Of a stretch of DNA of 64,000 nucleotides, positions 26,823 to 35,124 are shown one piece after another (position 1 is the first letter of the stretch; the number at the start of each line of letters is the position of its first letter). The notes under the pieces were generated by a model. The model did not search any database, was not told where the DNA came from, and worked only from the letters and a program-made list of their open reading frames with translations. Source of the stretch: Lactiplantibacillus modestisalitolerans (GTDB taxonomy: Bacteria; Bacillota; Bacilli; Lactobacillales; Lactobacillaceae); assembly GCF_005405425.1 (NCBI RefSeq), contig NZ_BJEA01000004.1:168418-232417 (forward strand), in the 5' to 3' direction. The translations under genes were made by a program, and so were the position numbers.

Positions 26823-28101
26823 CTTAAATCTAGGGCGGCTTGTGTCGCCTGCCTACTACCCGATGTTTAACTCACACAAGCGCTACTTGGCTTACAAGGG
26901 CTCCCGTGGGTCGGGCAAGTCGTATGCAACGGCAATCAAAGTGATTACTGACATGCTGGTGTACCCGTATGTTAACTGGCTGGTGGTGCGTCAGTATGCG
27001 ACGACCCAGCGTGATTCAACCTTTTCGACCATTCGCAAGGTTGCTTATGACATGGGGGTTGGCGAGCTGTTCAAGTACACCACTAATCCCTTGGAAATCA
27101 CGTACAAGCCGACCGGCCAAAAGGTTTACTTCCGTGGCATGGACGACGCACTGAAAATCACGTCAATTCAGCCAATCCATGGTGTTTTATGCCGTGCTTG
27201 GTACGAAGAAGCCTACGAGCTCAAATCTGAATCAGCGTTTGAAACCGTTGAGGAATCGTTGCGGGGCATCCTGCCAGACGAAGACGGTTATTATCAGACA
27301 ATCATCACGTTTAACCCGTGGAGTGACACTCACTGGCTCAAGCGTGTTTTTTTTGACGACAAAAGTAAAAAGCGTAACTCTGTTGGGCTGACTACTACCT
27401 ACAAGGACAACGACCACTTAAACCGCGATTACGTGGTTAGCTTGGAGGACATGCTCCGAACCAACCCTAATCGTGCACGAGTGGCCGTTAAAGGTGATTG
27501 GGGTATTGCAGAGGGGCTGGTGTTTGAGGGGCTTTTCGAACAGAAAGAATTCAGTTTGGATTTAATCGCTGGCCTGCCTAAGTCGGTTGGGCTGGACTTC
27601 GGGTTCAAGCATGATCCAACCGCAGGTGAGTTCATGGCGATTGACCAGAAGAACCGTGTTGTCTATATCTATGATGAGTTTTACAAGCAGCACTTACTCA
27701 CCCAGCAGATTGCCGATGAGCTCGGTAACCACAAGGGCTATGGCTTGCCGGTATATGCCGACAGCGCCGAACAACGGTTGATTACAGAATTGTCGCGTGT
27801 CTGGGGCGTGCCAAGCCTACACCCAGCGGGCAAGGGCAAGGACAGCGTGATTCAAGGTGTGCAGTTCATGCAGTCATACCGCTATGTGGTGCACCCACGG
27901 GTTAAGGGCTTGCTTGAAGAGTTCAACACCTACGTTTACGACAAGGACAAAGAGGGCAATTGGCTAAACACGCCAAAAGACGCCGCTAACCATGCGATTG
28001 ACGCGCTCCGTTACGCCATGGAACCATTTATGTTTATTCGTGGCGGGCGGTATATGAGTTATCAAGAGCGGGTGCAAGCCGTGAAGAATTTAGGATTATA
28101 G
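26809..28101 (+). CDS. terL: Terminase large subunit (PBSX-type)
   Basis: 430 residues. ATPase part with Walker A GSRGSGKS (about 31-38) and an acidic motif around WYEEAYEL; nuclease part with LDFGFKHDPTA (about 263-273), an AEQRLI motif and NHAIDALRYA near the end. It drives DNA packaging through the portal and cuts the concatemer. The length and motifs fit the PBSX/Terminase_3 group. Confidence 0.95.
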   Translation: MATVDLNLGRLVSPAYYPMFNSHKRYLAYKGSRGSGKSYATAIKVITDMLVYPYVNWLVVRQYATTQRDSTFSTIRKVAYDMGVGELFKYTTNPLEITYKPTGQKVYFRGMDDALKITSIQPIHGVLCRAWYEEAYELKSESAFETVEESLRGILPDEDGYYQTIITFNPWSDTHWLKRVFFDDKSKKRNSVGLTTTYKDNDHLNRDYVVSLEDMLRTNPNRARVAVKGDWGIAEGLVFEGLFEQKEFSLDLIAGLPKSVGLDFGFKHDPTAGEFMAIDQKNRVVYIYDEFYKQHLLTQQIADELGNHKGYGLPVYADSAEQRLITELSRVWGVPSLHPAGKGKDSVIQGVQFMQSYRYVVHPRVKGLLEEFNTYVYDKDKEGNWLNTPKDAANHAIDALRYAMEPFMFIRGGRYMSYQERVQAVKNLGL

Positions 28102-28111
28102 GAGGTGGAAC

Positions 28112-29635
28112 ATGCGAGTTAAAGATAACGAAAAAGCGAATTTAGTTTACCAAGACGATTTGGACAACCTGACGCCGGCCGCGGTGATGAAATACATCGT
28201 GCACCACTACGAGAACCAACGACCACGGCTTAAGCGCTTGGACCGTTACTATCAAGGGTTCAACCAAAGCATTCTGGAGCAAGACAGCCGAAGAATCGAG
28301 CAGGGCAAGGCCGATTATCGCGCCACGCATTCGTTTGGCAAGTATATCGCTGATTTCCAGACCAGTTACTCGGTTGGGAACCCAATCAGCGTCAAACTGC
28401 CAGCAGACGATGCCAAAGTGGATGAGTTCAACCGTGCAAACGATGTGGACGCCGAGAACTACGACCTATTCCTAGACATGACCCGCTATGGCCGCGCTTA
28501 TGAGTATGTGTACCGTGGCAAGGATAACCTAGAACACCTTGTGCGGTTAGATCCGCTCGACACGTTCGTAATCTATTCAATGGAAGTTGACCCAGCACCG
28601 ATTATGGCCGTGCGGTATCACAAAATCGAAGTCGTCAGCGACGATGACCAGTTATCGGTTAAGTATGTTCCGGAGACATGGACAAAAAGCCAGCATATCA
28701 AGTACCAACCGACCGATATTCGCGGCAACATGGTGCAGGCGGAAGTTGAGGCCATGCACGTTTTTCCAGTCGTCGAGTTCGACAATTCGAATTTCCGTTT
28801 GGGAGATTTCGAAAACGTTATTCCGCTAATTGATCTATACGACAGCGCCCAGTCAGACACGGCCAACTACATGACCGACCTAAACGATGCCATGTTGGTA
28901 GTTCAAGGTGATATTGACACACTGTTTGAGGGCTCATCAATCTTTAACGGCGTTGATACCGACGATGAAGATGCCATGAAGAAGCTAGCCAAGGACAAGC
29001 TGGAATTGCTCAAAGAGATGAAGGATGCCAACATGATGCTGCTTAAGTCAGGGTTCACAGTCAACGGCTCGCAGACCAGTACCGATGCGAAGTACATCCA
29101 CAAGGAGTACGACGTGGTGGGCGCCGAGGCATATAAGAAACGTTTAGCAAGCGACATCCACAAGTTCAGCCACACGCCGGACTTAACGGACGAGAACTTC
29201 GCCAGCAACGCGTCTGGGGTCGCTATGCAGTATAAGGTACTTGGGACGGTTGAGTTAGCCAGCACCAAGCGGCGCATGTTTGAGAAAGGTTTGTATGCAC
29301 GTTACCAAATCGTGGCCGACCTTGAACGTTTGGCGTCTAGTGGTTGGAAGACTAACCCGCAGGGCATGCGATTTACGTTCCGCGACAACCTGCCAACGGA
29401 CGACATTAGCCAAATTACGGCGATTGGTCAGGCAGGGGCAACTTTACCACAAGAATACTTATACCAGTTCCTGCCGAACGTCACCGACCCTAAGCAAATC
29501 ACCGAGTTACTTAATGAACAACGTGAAGAGTTGGGCGGGGCCGGCGATTACAGCATGATTGGCGGTGAAGACGATGGCGAAGACGAACCAGCAACGAGCC
29601 AAGGAGCAAGCGGACCAGATAGACCGGCAAACTAA
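28112..29635 (+). CDS. Portal protein (SPP1 gp6-like)
   Basis: 507 residues; signs include the N-terminal YQGFNQSIL, DYRATHSFGKYIADFQTSY, long helices near ELLKEMKDANM and an acidic tail. Follows terL directly with GGAGG upstream. Forms the dodecameric channel at the head vertex. Confidence 0.92.
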   Translation: MRVKDNEKANLVYQDDLDNLTPAAVMKYIVHHYENQRPRLKRLDRYYQGFNQSILEQDSRRIEQGKADYRATHSFGKYIADFQTSYSVGNPISVKLPADDAKVDEFNRANDVDAENYDLFLDMTRYGRAYEYVYRGKDNLEHLVRLDPLDTFVIYSMEVDPAPIMAVRYHKIEVVSDDDQLSVKYVPETWTKSQHIKYQPTDIRGNMVQAEVEAMHVFPVVEFDNSNFRLGDFENVIPLIDLYDSAQSDTANYMTDLNDAMLVVQGDIDTLFEGSSIFNGVDTDDEDAMKKLAKDKLELLKEMKDANMMLLKSGFTVNGSQTSTDAKYIHKEYDVVGAEAYKKRLASDIHKFSHTPDLTDENFASNASGVAMQYKVLGTVELASTKRRMFEKGLYARYQIVADLERLASSGWKTNPQGMRFTFRDNLPTDDISQITAIGQAGATLPQEYLYQFLPNVTDPKQITELLNEQREELGGAGDYSMIGGEDDGEDEPATSQGASGPDRPAN

Positions 29636-30377
29636 GCATGACGGCCGGATTAGTAAGGAAGTAGCAGCGACACTAGCCCTGTTTCTTTCGTTCTGGTACG
29701 CGTTCGTCGAGGGCAACGGCGATTACGACCATGCCAGCGATTCGCAACTGGCGAACCAACAACTGAAACAGCAAGTGGATCAGGACGCACGGCAAGCGGG
29801 GGTTAAAACCAAGCCGGCCAGCACCAACGACGACTTGCTCCAGTATGCCGGTTACGTGTATGCGTCTATTCTCGCGTTTAAGCTCGTTGACCATGTGGGC
29901 GGTAAGTTATCCGAGATTGTCGTCAGAACGGCTAAAAACGTGCAAAATATGTACGGTGGTGGGTCTGGCGGTGGCAATTATGGTGATATCGTTGACAAGC
30001 TCATGGACGGAGCCAAGTGGTCCGACCGAATTTGGGCGAATCAGGACCAGCTGCGGGCTGATTTGACAGCGGAGATGAAACGGGCACTGCTAACGCATGA
30101 CAACCCCGTGACGCAAACTAGCAAACTGCGTAAGAAGTTCAAAGTGGCCGATTACCAGTCACGGCGAATCCTGCGGACAGAGAGTTCACGGGTTATGAAT
30201 GCAGTCACTCTGCAGAAAATCAGTGATGAGGGTTACAAGCACGTTGTCTGGGTGGCCAACAGTGGCGCCTGTCGTGCCTGTGCCAGTCACGAGGGCGAAA
30301 TTCGCACGCTTAAGCAGGCAGACGGGGTGATTCCGTTTCATCCTAACTGCTTATGTACTTGGGCAGCGGTTGATTAG
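29574..30377 (+). CDS. Minor head protein (SPP1 gp7/Mu gpF-like)
   Basis: 267 residues; the C-terminal half carries the Phage_Mu_F head-morphogenesis signature (RRILRTESSRVMNAV, CRACASHEGEIR, FHPNCLC). The ATG at 29574 is preferred over a TTG at 29559. It overlaps the portal gene by 62 bases, the overlap coding the portal's acidic C-terminus in the other frame. Confidence 0.88.
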   Translation: MAKTNQQRAKEQADQIDRQTKHDGRISKEVAATLALFLSFWYAFVEGNGDYDHASDSQLANQQLKQQVDQDARQAGVKTKPASTNDDLLQYAGYVYASILAFKLVDHVGGKLSEIVVRTAKNVQNMYGGGSGGGNYGDIVDKLMDGAKWSDRIWANQDQLRADLTAEMKRALLTHDNPVTQTSKLRKKFKVADYQSRRILRTESSRVMNAVTLQKISDEGYKHVVWVANSGACRACASHEGEIRTLKQADGVIPFHPNCLCTWAAVD

Positions 30378-30389
30378 GAGGATTAGATC

Positions 30390-30572
30390 ATGAGTAATTT
30401 AATTGTGTTTCTGAAAAACGACAAGACGCTACTATTTGAGAACGCTACAAAGTTAAATGTCGGCCCGTCTATGATTGAGTTCACGTATGACGGCAAGTCG
30501 ACCGGCAAGACCCGCAAGGCTACTTTTTGCACGGCAAGTATCGCCGGCTTTGCGGCTGAATCTAACGAATAA
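30390..30572 (+). CDS. Hypothetical phage protein (60 aa)
   Basis: AGGAGGATTAGATC precedes the ATG. Beta-strand rich (LIVFLKNDKTLLFENATKLN). Small proteins of this kind between head morphogenesis and scaffold genes are common; function unknown. Confidence 0.6.
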   Translation: MSNLIVFLKNDKTLLFENATKLNVGPSMIEFTYDGKSTGKTRKATFCTASIAGFAAESNE

Positions 30573-30624
30573 TTGTTTGACCCAAGCAAGTCACTAAACT
30601 ACTTACTTTAAAATAGCGTGATGG

Positions 30625-30684
30625 AAAAAGACGTGTGACCGTGGCTGTGCTAAGGCGTGGCTGGGGTCGGGTACATGTCTTTTT
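30625..30684 (+). terminator. Strong hairpin in the structural operon, possible attenuator
   Basis: AAAAAGACGTGT pairs with ACATGTCTTTTT (one G-T pair) around a GC-rich interior with GACC/GGTC. It has the look of a terminator but stands between two structural genes, just before the scaffold/capsid genes. Confidence 0.6.
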
Positions 30685-30713
30685 GTGTTGGGCAAAATCA
30701 GGAGGAAATACCA

Positions 30714-31322
30714 ATGGCAGAAGTAACAGAAAACAACCAAACAACTACCGACAATGGCGAACAAACCGAAAGCCAAGCAACTGAAACGACGTTCACACAA
30801 TCACAGCTCGATTCAGAGGCTGACAAACGGGCGGCTAAGGCTGTTGAAACCGCTAAGGCTAAGTGGGAGGCTGATACCAAACAAAAGCTAGAAGACGCCA
30901 AAAACGAGGGCGCCAAGCTGGCTAAGATGTCGGCAACCGAAAAAGCCAAGGCGGAAGAAGACGCACGGATTAAGGCACTGGATGACCGTGAGGCAGAACT
31001 GAACGCACGAGAACTAAGCTCCAGTACCACGGCATTGTTGATTGATAACGACTTGCCAAAGGGCTTGACCGAACCGCTCGTGAAGTTAGGCGACGCCAAG
31101 GCAATTAGTGCAGTGGTTGCGTCGCTTAAGTCAGTTATCGGTGATGAAGTAAACCGGCGGGTTAACGAATCGCTACAAAGCACGCCACCGACTAATGGGG
31201 CTTCTGCCTTGGGCTCCGGCAAAGTAACACAAGAACAATTTGATCGCATGACCCTAGCAGAGAAAGCAGGACTGCGGGCAAAGGATCCGGACGAATTTAA
31301 TCATCTAACAGGAGGAATTTAA
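30714..31322 (+). CDS. Scaffold-like protein (DUF4355)
   Basis: 202 residues, mostly charged coiled coil (about 35-105, Ala/Lys/Glu-rich) with a variable acidic start and a C-terminal [20 protein letters not shown] end. This is the DUF4355/GPO-like scaffold of siphophages, placed immediately before the major capsid gene. ATG at 30714 follows AGGAGG; the 19-residue upstream extension runs through the hairpin. Confidence 0.85.
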   Translation: MAEVTENNQTTTDNGEQTESQATETTFTQSQLDSEADKRAAKAVETAKAKWEADTKQKLEDAKNEGAKLAKMSATEKAKAEEDARIKALDDREAELNARELSSSTTALLIDNDLPKGLTEPLVKLGDAKAISAVVASLKSVIGDEVNRRVNESLQSTPPTNGASALGSGKVTQEQFDRMTLAEKAGLRAKDPDEFNHLTGGI

Positions 31323-31323
31323 A

Positions 31324-32154
31324 ATGGCAGACGAAATGACAAAACTTGCGGACTTGGTAGACCCAGAAGTCCTCGCGCCTATCATCTCTTACGAACTTAA
31401 GAAAGCCTTGCGCTTTGCACCACTGGCACAAGTGGACACCACTTTACAAGGCCAACCGGGTAGCACTTTGAAGTTCCCAGCGTACACCTACATTGGTGAC
31501 GCGGCCGACATTGCGGAAGGTGCAGCCATTCCGCTGGACAAGCTGGGTACTAGCATGAAAGACGCCACTATTAAGAAAGCCGCTAAGGGTACCGAAATCA
31601 CTGACGAAGCAGTGCTTAGTGGCTATGGTGACCCAATCGGCGAATCGACCAAGCAACTGGGGTTATCCCTTGCGAACAAGGTTGATGACGACGCCTTAAC
31701 CGCGCTTAAAACTGGTACGCAAACCGCAACCGTGACTGCTGACGTGGCCGGCATTCAAGCCGGCTTAGATGTCTTCAACGATGAAGACGACGGCACGGTG
31801 GTTGTTCTGGTCAGTCCAAAGGTAGCGGCACAAATCCGCATGGACGCAATCGAAAAGAAGATTGGTTCTGAAGTCGGCGCCAACCAACTTGTGAGTGGCA
31901 CTTACCTTGATGTGTTAGGTGCGCAGATTGTGCGCTCCAAGAAATTAGCTGACACGGACATGATCTTCGTTAAGGTAAACGAAACCAGCCCAGCGCTCAA
32001 GCTCGTGATGAAACGTGCGGTACAGGTTGAATCAGACCGCGACATCATCCACAAGACAACGCGCATGACGGCGGACGAACACTACACGGCTTACCTATAC
32101 GACGACACCAAGGTTGTTGTGGGTACCGTGGGAGCTGCTGGCACGGGGGAATAG
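31324..32154 (+). CDS. Major capsid protein (HK97-like fold)
   Basis: 276 residues. Typical motifs: [18 protein letters not shown] at the N-terminus, [32 protein letters not shown] and [11 protein letters not shown] at the end. It is 2 bases after the scaffold gene, with GGAGG before the ATG. A run of five G (32145-32149) close to the stop codon leads into a -1 frame that codes for a HeH-like domain, so a minor longer form is likely. Confidence 0.92.
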   Translation: MADEMTKLADLVDPEVLAPIISYELKKALRFAPLAQVDTTLQGQPGSTLKFPAYTYIGDAADIAEGAAIPLDKLGTSMKDATIKKAAKGTEITDEAVLSGYGDPIGESTKQLGLSLANKVDDDALTALKTGTQTATVTADVAGIQAGLDVFNDEDDGTVVVLVSPKVAAQIRMDAIEKKIGSEVGANQLVSGTYLDVLGAQIVRSKKLADTDMIFVKVNETSPALKLVMKRAVQVESDRDIIHKTTRMTADEHYTAYLYDDTKVVVGTVGAAGTGE

Positions 32155-32291
32155 CGGCGGCTTCCGCTACTGAGCCGCAGAAACCAACCAGTAGTAGTAC
32201 GGTGGCTGAAATCAAGTCGTATCTAGATGCGCAAGGTATCAGCTACCCGTCAAGCGCACTGAAAGCTGATTTGCTTGAGTTAGTGGGGTGA
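32148..32291 (+). CDS. HeH-domain extension of capsid, read by -1 frameshift
   Basis: The -1 frame is open for 47 codons from the five-G run at the end of the capsid gene to a TGA at 32289-32291. It encodes a short Ala/Thr/Ser linker and then [28 protein letters not shown], a HeH/LEM-like helical domain. No start codon with ribosome binding site is present in this frame, so I infer -1 slippage of the Gly codon on GGG GGA (perfect re-pairing). Similar HeH extensions occur on other phage head proteins. Confidence 0.6.
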   Translation, partial: GIAAASATEPQKPTSSSTVAEIKSYLDAQGISYPSSALKADLLELVG

Positions 32292-32295
32292 TTTA

Positions 32296-32643
32296 ATGGC
32301 GGAAAATGCAGTGCTGGCTAGCCTTAAGCTCCGCATTGGCGTAACCGATGATAAGCAGGACGCTTTACTGGTTGACCTCATCGAGGACGCCCAGCAACGG
32401 GTACTTGCATATATCAACCAAGACGGCAACGCTCAAACCGAAAGCCCGCCCGCTGTTGGGTGGGTGATCAAGGACATTGTGGTGAAGATGTACAACCGAA
32501 TTGGCGATGAGGGCAAAGAGAGCGGGTCCGAGGGCAACGTTTCGAGCACTTGGGAAAGTATCGACTTGTCAAACTATGCCAACGCCCTTGACCCTTACCG
32601 CAAGTCAAGCTCACGGCGCCGCCCGGGGACGGTGTTTATCTAA
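32296..32643 (+). CDS. Head-tail connector protein (gp15/gp6-like)
   Basis: 115 residues; helical N-terminus (LKLRIGVTDDKQDALLVDLIEDAQQRVLAYI) and the DIVVKMYNRIGDEG stretch are typical of phage head-tail connector (DNA packaging) proteins. It precedes a compact series of overlapping connector genes. Confidence 0.85.
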   Translation: MAENAVLASLKLRIGVTDDKQDALLVDLIEDAQQRVLAYINQDGNAQTESPPAVGWVIKDIVVKMYNRIGDEGKESGSEGNVSSTWESIDLSNYANALDPYRKSSSRRRPGTVFI

Positions 32644-32936
32644 TGAGATATAACGAACGCATTGAGCTAGTTTACGTTGAGCAGTCACAAGACGAGTTGC
32701 ACGGGGGCACCAAGGAAACAAAGGTCATTATACCTTGCTTAATGGTGCCGATTACCGACGTGCAGAAGTTGTCAGTTTACGGTTTAGTAGGAAAGCCGTC
32801 CTTTGAGGTTCACCTTAAGGGACAGGTTGCCAAGCCCGACAAGGTTCGACCAGTCGACAGTGAGGTAGCCTACACCGTGGGGCAAACTGTCAGCAACCGC
32901 AAGTCAACCGTGCTAATCGTGTCAGGAGGTGGCTAA
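32643..32936 (+). CDS. Head closure/stopper-like protein
   Basis: 97 residues in the position of the head closure protein between the connector and the HK97 gp10-like gene; beta-rich (RIELVYVEQSQDELHGG, CLMVPITDVQKLSVYG). Overlaps its neighbours by single bases. Confidence 0.65.
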   Translation: MRYNERIELVYVEQSQDELHGGTKETKVIIPCLMVPITDVQKLSVYGLVGKPSFEVHLKGQVAKPDKVRPVDSEVAYTVGQTVSNRKSTVLIVSGGG

Positions 32937-33311
32937 ATGAGTGGTACAAGCATTCGCTGGGACGGGCTCGGTGACTTATACAGCGAATTGGGTGTTGCAA
33001 GTAGGGAAGCGCAGAAGTACACCGAGGACGCTATGAAGTCGACGCTAGCCAAGGCGCAACAGAAGTCTAAAGGGCTGGCACGGGTGGACACGGGGTTCAT
33101 GCAGAACAACATCAACACTAAGGTTCTTGAGTCTAACCAAGACCGAGTTGTCGGCGAGATTCGTTCAGAGGCTGAATACAGCTCCTATAACGAATTTGGC
33201 ACCTACAAGATGTCCGCCAAGCCGTTTATCCGTCCGAGCGTAGCGGCGTCCACCCCTTGGTTCTACAATTCAGTCAAGCAGGCCTTGAAGAAAGCGGGGA
33301 AGTTTAGTTGA
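32937..33311 (+). CDS. HK97 gp10-like tail-completion protein
   Basis: 124 residues; contains KGLARVDTGFMQNNI and YNEFGTYKMSAKPFIRPSV, the family signature of gp10-like connector proteins. Overlaps the next gene by 4 bases. Confidence 0.85.
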   Translation: MSGTSIRWDGLGDLYSELGVASREAQKYTEDAMKSTLAKAQQKSKGLARVDTGFMQNNINTKVLESNQDRVVGEIRSEAEYSSYNEFGTYKMSAKPFIRPSVAASTPWFYNSVKQALKKAGKFS

Positions 33312-33661
33312 CGCTAGCAGAATGGTACGAGCAAGTTTATGCACAACTGCCAGCGGACGGAATCCGTGTTGTTTTCAAGCAACCACAGGCCGACAGCCAA
33401 TTACCCTTGGTGCATGTCAGCGTCCACACCGATTTAGATGTATCGAGCAAGACTGACACGCTAAACCAAGTGGAACAACAGATTGACGTTTATGCCGAGG
33501 GCGACACCCCGCCGTTCGATTTCGAGCAGTACGTGCAAAAGGTCAAGTGGTCACTAGGCAAGGTGCTTAAGTGGGACAGCTTGACTACGCAAACAATGAT
33601 TGATGACAGCATGGGTCGTGAGATTAAACGGGCCATGCTTTTAATTACGATTACGATTTAG
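33308..33661 (+). CDS. Tail terminator-like protein
   Basis: 117 residues, TTG start, with LAEWYEQVYAQLPADGIRVVF and LPLVHVSVHTDLD; by position and size the tail terminator of siphophages of this type. Confidence 0.7.
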   Translation: MTLAEWYEQVYAQLPADGIRVVFKQPQADSQLPLVHVSVHTDLDVSSKTDTLNQVEQQIDVYAEGDTPPFDFEQYVQKVKWSLGKVLKWDSLTTQTMIDDSMGREIKRAMLLITITI

Positions 33662-33673
33662 GAGGCAAAAACA

Positions 33674-34303
33674 ATGGCAGAAACACCAGTAAACAACGGT
33701 ATCAGCATGGTTAAGTCCACGCCATTCCGTGGCAAGGACGTTTGGTACTTTATCCAATCGGTAAAAGAACCAGTTGGGTCTAAGGCCATTCTACCGGCAC
33801 ACCAAACCGCCGGCGATTTAAGCATTGAAGGTGATTCCCTCGACGAACAAACGAAGATGGGGCGGGTTTTAGCGGCCTCGACCAACGAAGACTCGGTTGA
33901 AATTACCCTGTACCAAGTACCGGGCGACGATACGATGAAGATTTTCATCGACGGCAAACACGACGGTGTGCAGGTTAAAGTATGGCGTGTTGTCGTGGAC
34001 AAACGGGTGGCCGTTGACGAGGGCGACCACAAGGCTTATCCGGCGATGTTCGGTTATGGGATTGTTGATTCGGTTGATGTTTCCGATGAAGACGGTTTCG
34101 TCGAAGTTGACGGGACCTTAAACATTATCGGTAAGTTAACTGACAAGAACGCTGACGGGACGGACGGTACTTTCCCACTGACCGATGATCAAGTTGCAGC
34201 GCTCAACCAGCTTTACGCCTTTGAACGCCCCGGCGAAACTACCGGTGAATTCACTGACGATGTAGAGGGCGACACTGACGCTACGCCAGGAAGCCAAGCC
34301 TAG
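33674..34303 (+). CDS. Major tail protein
   Basis: 209 residues, GGAGG ribosome binding site. Beta-rich core (VEITLYQVPGDDTMKIFIDG, QVKVWRVVVDK, FVEVDGTLNIIGKL) and an acidic flexible end. Position between tail terminator and the tail chaperones identifies it as the tube protein. Confidence 0.85.
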   Translation: MAETPVNNGISMVKSTPFRGKDVWYFIQSVKEPVGSKAILPAHQTAGDLSIEGDSLDEQTKMGRVLAASTNEDSVEITLYQVPGDDTMKIFIDGKHDGVQVKVWRVVVDKRVAVDEGDHKAYPAMFGYGIVDSVDVSDEDGFVEVDGTLNIIGKLTDKNADGTDGTFPLTDDQVAALNQLYAFERPGETTGEFTDDVEGDTDATPGSQA

Positions 34304-34375
34304 CTTGTAAGAAGTAAGCAAACAGAGACGAGGTAAGCCAACCGGCCGAGCTGAGACGATATAGGAGGATAAGCG

Positions 34376-34807
34376 ATGATTAGTTTAAAGATTAAGGGCA
34401 AAGATTTAGATTTGAAGTTCGATTTTGGGGCATTCTTCCGCGCAAACAAGCAATTAAGCACCAACGACACGCAAGAAGACGGCGCCAGTCAACTTTGGTT
34501 GCAGTTCGTGAACGAAGACCCGATGGCAGTATATAACGCCTTACGGGTGCTGGTTCCGGCTAAATACAGCGATGAAGACATCACCGACTTCTTGAACGAT
34601 TATGCCGACGAAAAAGCATTCGATGATTTAACCAAGCAGTTGGAGGAAGAGTTGCATACCTCGGCTTTTTTCCGTCGCGCCGCGAAACAGTGGCTGAACT
34701 TGACAAGCAAGTACGCCGTTACGGGCAAGGCGAAGAACCAGGCCGAAGAGATTCAGCAGCAAGCGGTGAGAGATACGTTGGACGCACTGAAGAAGAGTCT
34801 CTCTTAA
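34376..34807 (+). CDS. Tail assembly chaperone (gpG-like)
   Basis: 143 residues; begins ISLKIKGKDLDLKFDFGAFF, a common start of gpG-type chaperones, and is followed in the -1 frame by the gpT-like reading frame, as in phage lambda G/GT. It binds the tape measure protein during tail assembly. Confidence 0.82.
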   Translation: MISLKIKGKDLDLKFDFGAFFRANKQLSTNDTQEDGASQLWLQFVNEDPMAVYNALRVLVPAKYSDEDITDFLNDYADEKAFDDLTKQLEEELHTSAFFRRAAKQWLNLTSKYAVTGKAKNQAEEIQQQAVRDTLDALKKSLS

Positions 34808-35124
34808 TAGATTTCGCAAGGCTGGGCATGTCGGATAATCCTGACATGCCCTTTTCTTTGTATAAGTGGGAGGCGATGGCGATTCTTGATGGGGCACGGC
34901 TAAAGCAACTTGACGACCGGCGTTTTCTCTTGGAGCAAGCCGTCAATACAGCGAACTTTCAAAATGCCAAGAAACCGGCCGGCGTAGTGAAGAAAGCCTA
35001 TCGACTTATCGACAAGCAAAGCGACGCCATTATCAAGGGAAAACGGCATGGGAGAGCGCGTGCGGATCACAAGAAACTTAAGATTCTAGAAAAGGTTAGA
35101 GCAGCATTTGGGGGTGACAGCTAA
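34690..35124 (+). CDS. Tail assembly chaperone gpGT-like part (-1 frame)
   Basis: Overlaps the gpG-like gene by 118 bases in the -1 frame. The well-formed sequence starts near LLIDFARLGMSDNPDMPFS and ends just before the tape measure gene. The usual mechanism is a -1 frameshift giving a G-T fusion, but no classic X XXY YYZ heptamer is seen in 34691-34807; an ATG at 34828 is an alternative independent start. Confidence 0.7.
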   Translation: MAELDKQVRRYGQGEEPGRRDSAASGERYVGRTEEESLLIDFARLGMSDNPDMPFSLYKWEAMAILDGARLKQLDDRRFLLEQAVNTANFQNAKKPAGVVKKAYRLIDKQSDAIIKGKRHGRARADHKKLKILEKVRAAFGGDS

